Shown here piece after piece: positions 5,966 through 7,006 of a stretch of DNA of 7,006 nucleotides. How positions within the stretch are numbered: position 1 is the first letter of the stretch; every line of letters starts with the position of its first letter. The DNA lies in NCBI GenBank assembly GCA_001795235.1, contig MGNZ01000030.1, positions 182 to 7,187 of the forward strand. The letters run 5' to 3'. The notes below the pieces were generated by a model. That model did no database searches. It saw only the letters and a program-made list of their open reading frames with translations, and was not told where the DNA came from. Made by a program: the position numbers and the translations under genes. This DNA comes from Chloroflexi bacterium RBG_16_64_32 (GTDB lineage: Bacteria; Chloroflexota; Dehalococcoidia; SM23-28-2; RBG-16-64-32).

Positions 5966-6208
5966 TTCTGCTACACGCCAGTCGGCATAGGCAGAGGCGA
6001 CGAAGGGGAGTAGTAGAGGAGCCGATTCGCTCCAGAGAGCCGGCGATACGGTGCGAGCCCGGTAGCGAGCGGCCTCGAACTCGCCTCCCCGCCCCAGGCG
6101 GGGATCCCGGTGTTTCAGACGGGACCTGAGCCAGCGGGCTGAACGGCATACGGGGGAGACTCCGGCCGAATAGGTCCGTTCGGGTGCGCCCGTTACAGCG
6201 TCAGAGTG

Positions 6209-6241
6209 CTCCGAGGCGAGTGCTAGGAATGCGCCTCGGAG
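6209..6241 (+). other. Perfect 10-bp hairpin just before the T-box sequence
   Basis: CTCCGAGGCG (6209-6218) pairs exactly with CGCCTCGGAG (6232-6241) around a 13-base loop. It sits between the stem III region and the antiterminator, where T-box leaders often carry a variable extra stem. It ends four bases before the AGGG that starts the antiterminator, so it may stack on it. Confidence 0.75.
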
Positions 6242-6270
6242 AAAAAGGGTGGTACCACGAGACGTCTATC

Positions 6271-6304
6271 AGTCCCGTCCCTCTGGGTCGGGACTAATTA
6301 GTTT
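6271..6304 (+). terminator. T-box-controlled intrinsic terminator before ilvD
   Basis: AGTCCCG (6271-6277) pairs with CGGGACT (6289-6295). Inside, CCC (6279-6281) pairs with GGG (6285-6287) across a T/T mismatch. The 5' strand includes the CCCT needed for the antiterminator, so the two structures exclude each other. The tail AATTAGTTT is a poor U-tract, so termination may be partial or factor-assisted. It ends about 20 bases before the ilvD start and does not cover its ribosome binding site, which favours transcriptional rather than translational control. Confidence 0.75.
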
Positions 6305-6322
6305 GCGGGGTAAGGTACGGAG

Positions 6323-7006
6323 ATGGTGACGGCCAGGAAGCTGCGAAGCGAGGCGATGAAGGGAGGCCCGGCGCGGGCGCCCAACCGATCATACCTGCGT
6401 GCCATGGGGATGTCCGATGAGGACATCGAGAAGCCGTTCGTGGCCGTGGCCAGCACCTGGAACGAGGCCACGCCGTGCAACGTCCACCTGGACCGCCTGG
6501 CCGACCGGGTCAAGGAGGGCGTCAAGAGCGGAGGCGGCACCTCCCGTGAGTTCGTCACGATCGCCGTGTCGGACGGCGTGGCCATGGGCCACGAGGGGAT
6601 GAAGGCCTCCCTGGCCAGCCGTGAGGTCATCGCCGACTCGATCGAGCTGATGGTGATGGCGCACGCCTACGACGCCCTGGTGACCGTGGCCGGTTGCGAC
6701 AAGAGCCTGCCCGGTTCGCTGATGGCGGCCGCCCGCCTTAACATACCGTCCGTGTTCCTCTATGGCGGGACGATCATGCCCGGCCGCTTCCAGGGGCGCG
6801 ACGTCACCGTGCAGGACGTGTTCGAGGGCGTTGGGGCGTTTGAGGCCGGCCGCATGACCGCCGAGGAGCTGTACGAGCTGGAGTGCGTCGCCTGTCCCGG
6901 CGAGGGCTCCTGCGCCGGCATGTACACCGCCAACACAATGGCCTGCGCCAGCGAGGCGCTGGGCATGGCGCTACCCTACAGCGGCTCGATTCCCGCCTCG
7001 GACCCG
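6323..7006 (+). CDS. ilvD: Dihydroxy-acid dehydratase, N-terminal 228 residues (3' end outside window)
   Basis: The frame runs open from ATG 6323 to the window edge; full-length enzymes have about 550-570 residues. The enzyme dehydrates 2,3-dihydroxy-isovalerate and 2,3-dihydroxy-3-methylvalerate to the 2-oxo acid precursors of valine, leucine and isoleucine. Family features in order are NRSYLRAMGMSDEDIEKPFVAVASTWNE, C52 in TPCNVHL, SDGVAMGHEGM (83-93, with metal ligand D84), C125 and K127 in AGCDKSLPG, and C197 in CPGEGSCAGMYTANTM. The three cysteines are those expected to hold the iron-sulphur cluster, and D126 and K127 the magnesium site. The likely Shine-Dalgarno is TAAGGT (6311-6316), six bases before the ATG. 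A GTG at 6326 is a possible alternative start. EDD/6-phosphogluconate dehydratase is related, but the T-box leader and these motifs favour IlvD. Expression should rise when the sensed tRNA, probably tRNA-Leu, is uncharged. Confidence 0.95.
   Translation, partial: MVTARKLRSEAMKGGPARAPNRSYLRAMGMSDEDIEKPFVAVASTWNEATPCNVHLDRLADRVKEGVKSGGGTSREFVTIAVSDGVAMGHEGMKASLASREVIADSIELMVMAHAYDALVTVAGCDKSLPGSLMAAARLNIPSVFLYGGTIMPGRFQGRDVTVQDVFEGVGAFEAGRMTAEELYELECVACPGEGSCAGMYTANTMACASEALGMALPYSGSIPASDP

Larger units (their letters stand above)
5972..6304 (+). promoter_or_regulatory. T-box riboswitch leader, probable leucine (CUC) specifier, controlling ilvD
   Basis: The hallmark AGGGTGGTACCACG is at 6246-6259. 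Stem I is complete. The lower helix is GGGGAG (6005-6010) with CTCCCC (6085-6090). The specifier loop has AGTA (6012-6015) opposite GAACTCGC (6077-6084). The upper helix is GAG/CTC (6016-6018, 6074-6076), GCCG/CGGC (6021-6024, 6070-6073) and TTCGCT/AGCGAG (6026-6031, 6064-6069). The apical motifs AGAGAG (6034-6039) and GGTGCGAG (6050-6057) are present. CGTTA (6191-6195) matches the conserved block after stem III. CTC at 6080-6082 directly follows GAA and reads as a leucine codon. The bulge UGGU (6250-6253) fits a tRNA ending A-CCA, as tRNA-Leu does. Uncharged tRNA would stabilise the antiterminator, AGGG (6246-6249) with CCCT (6279-6282), and permit ilvD transcription. The T-box call is very secure; the specifier register is inferred. 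Confidence 0.95.

Noticed and set aside
6081..6083. TCG (serine) as the T-box specifier
   Set aside because: The bulge UGGU fits discriminator A rather than the G of tRNA-Ser, and serine does not suit ilvD; CTC one base earlier fits both.
6087..6103. CCCCGCC/GGCGGGG hairpin as an independent terminator
   Set aside because: It has no T-run and competes with the lower helix of stem I; it is more likely part of the stem II region or an alternative fold.
5553..6149. 198-residue minus-strand open frame over the DUF192 gene and T-box leader
   Set aside because: It overlaps a conserved coding frame, a consensus promoter and structured leader RNA.

Overview
The window is high-GC DNA from what looks like a free-living bacterium. 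My best guess is Chloroflexota, probably Dehalococcoidia or a relative. This rests on protein flavour: an alpha/beta-hydrolase fold fused to a class III cyclase, a PH-like membrane protein, GTG starts close behind -10 boxes, a T-box leader and short palindromic repeats. It is an inference without a marker gene. Six protein genes are supported: five on the plus strand and one on the minus strand. The first and last are cut by the window edges. Layout: (1) 2-1144, the 3' part of an alpha/beta-hydrolase-like/adenylate-cyclase fusion, with two palindromic repeat units embedded in frame in the cyclase domain. (2) 2047-1175 on the minus strand, an EamA/DMT-type ten-helix transporter that converges on the cyclase gene. 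(3) 2048-2297, a divergent regulatory region with a near-perfect 22-bp palindrome and a TATAAT box. (4) 2298-3239, branched-chain aminotransferase (ilvE), followed 29 bases later by (5) 3269-4129, a membrane protein with a PH-like cytosolic domain. (6) 4202-5410, a geranylgeranyl-reductase-family flavoprotein with a start that looks leaderless, followed 16 bases later by (7) 5427-5897, a small DUF192 lipoprotein. (8) 5937-6304, a strong promoter and a complete T-box riboswitch leader. (9) 6323 to the window end, the N-terminal 228 residues of dihydroxy-acid dehydratase (ilvD). Two genes belong to branched-chain amino acid synthesis. IlvD makes the 2-oxo acids, and IlvE transaminates them to valine, isoleucine and leucine. 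They are 3 kb apart and appear to be controlled separately: ilvE has an ordinary promoter, while ilvD sits behind a T-box whose best specifier reading is CUC (leucine). The T-box bulge UGGU fits a tRNA with discriminator A, as tRNA-Leu, -Ile and -Val have. Leucine starvation would therefore switch on the shared dehydratase step. The other genes (cyclase sensor, transporter, isoprenoid reductase, DUF192 lipoprotein, PH protein) have no visible pathway link to these two. I do not see a defence system, mobile element, CRISPR array or an obviously new multi-gene system. The most unusual signals are the paired coding palindromes in the cyclase gene, with covarying arms, and the leucine-type T-box before ilvD.
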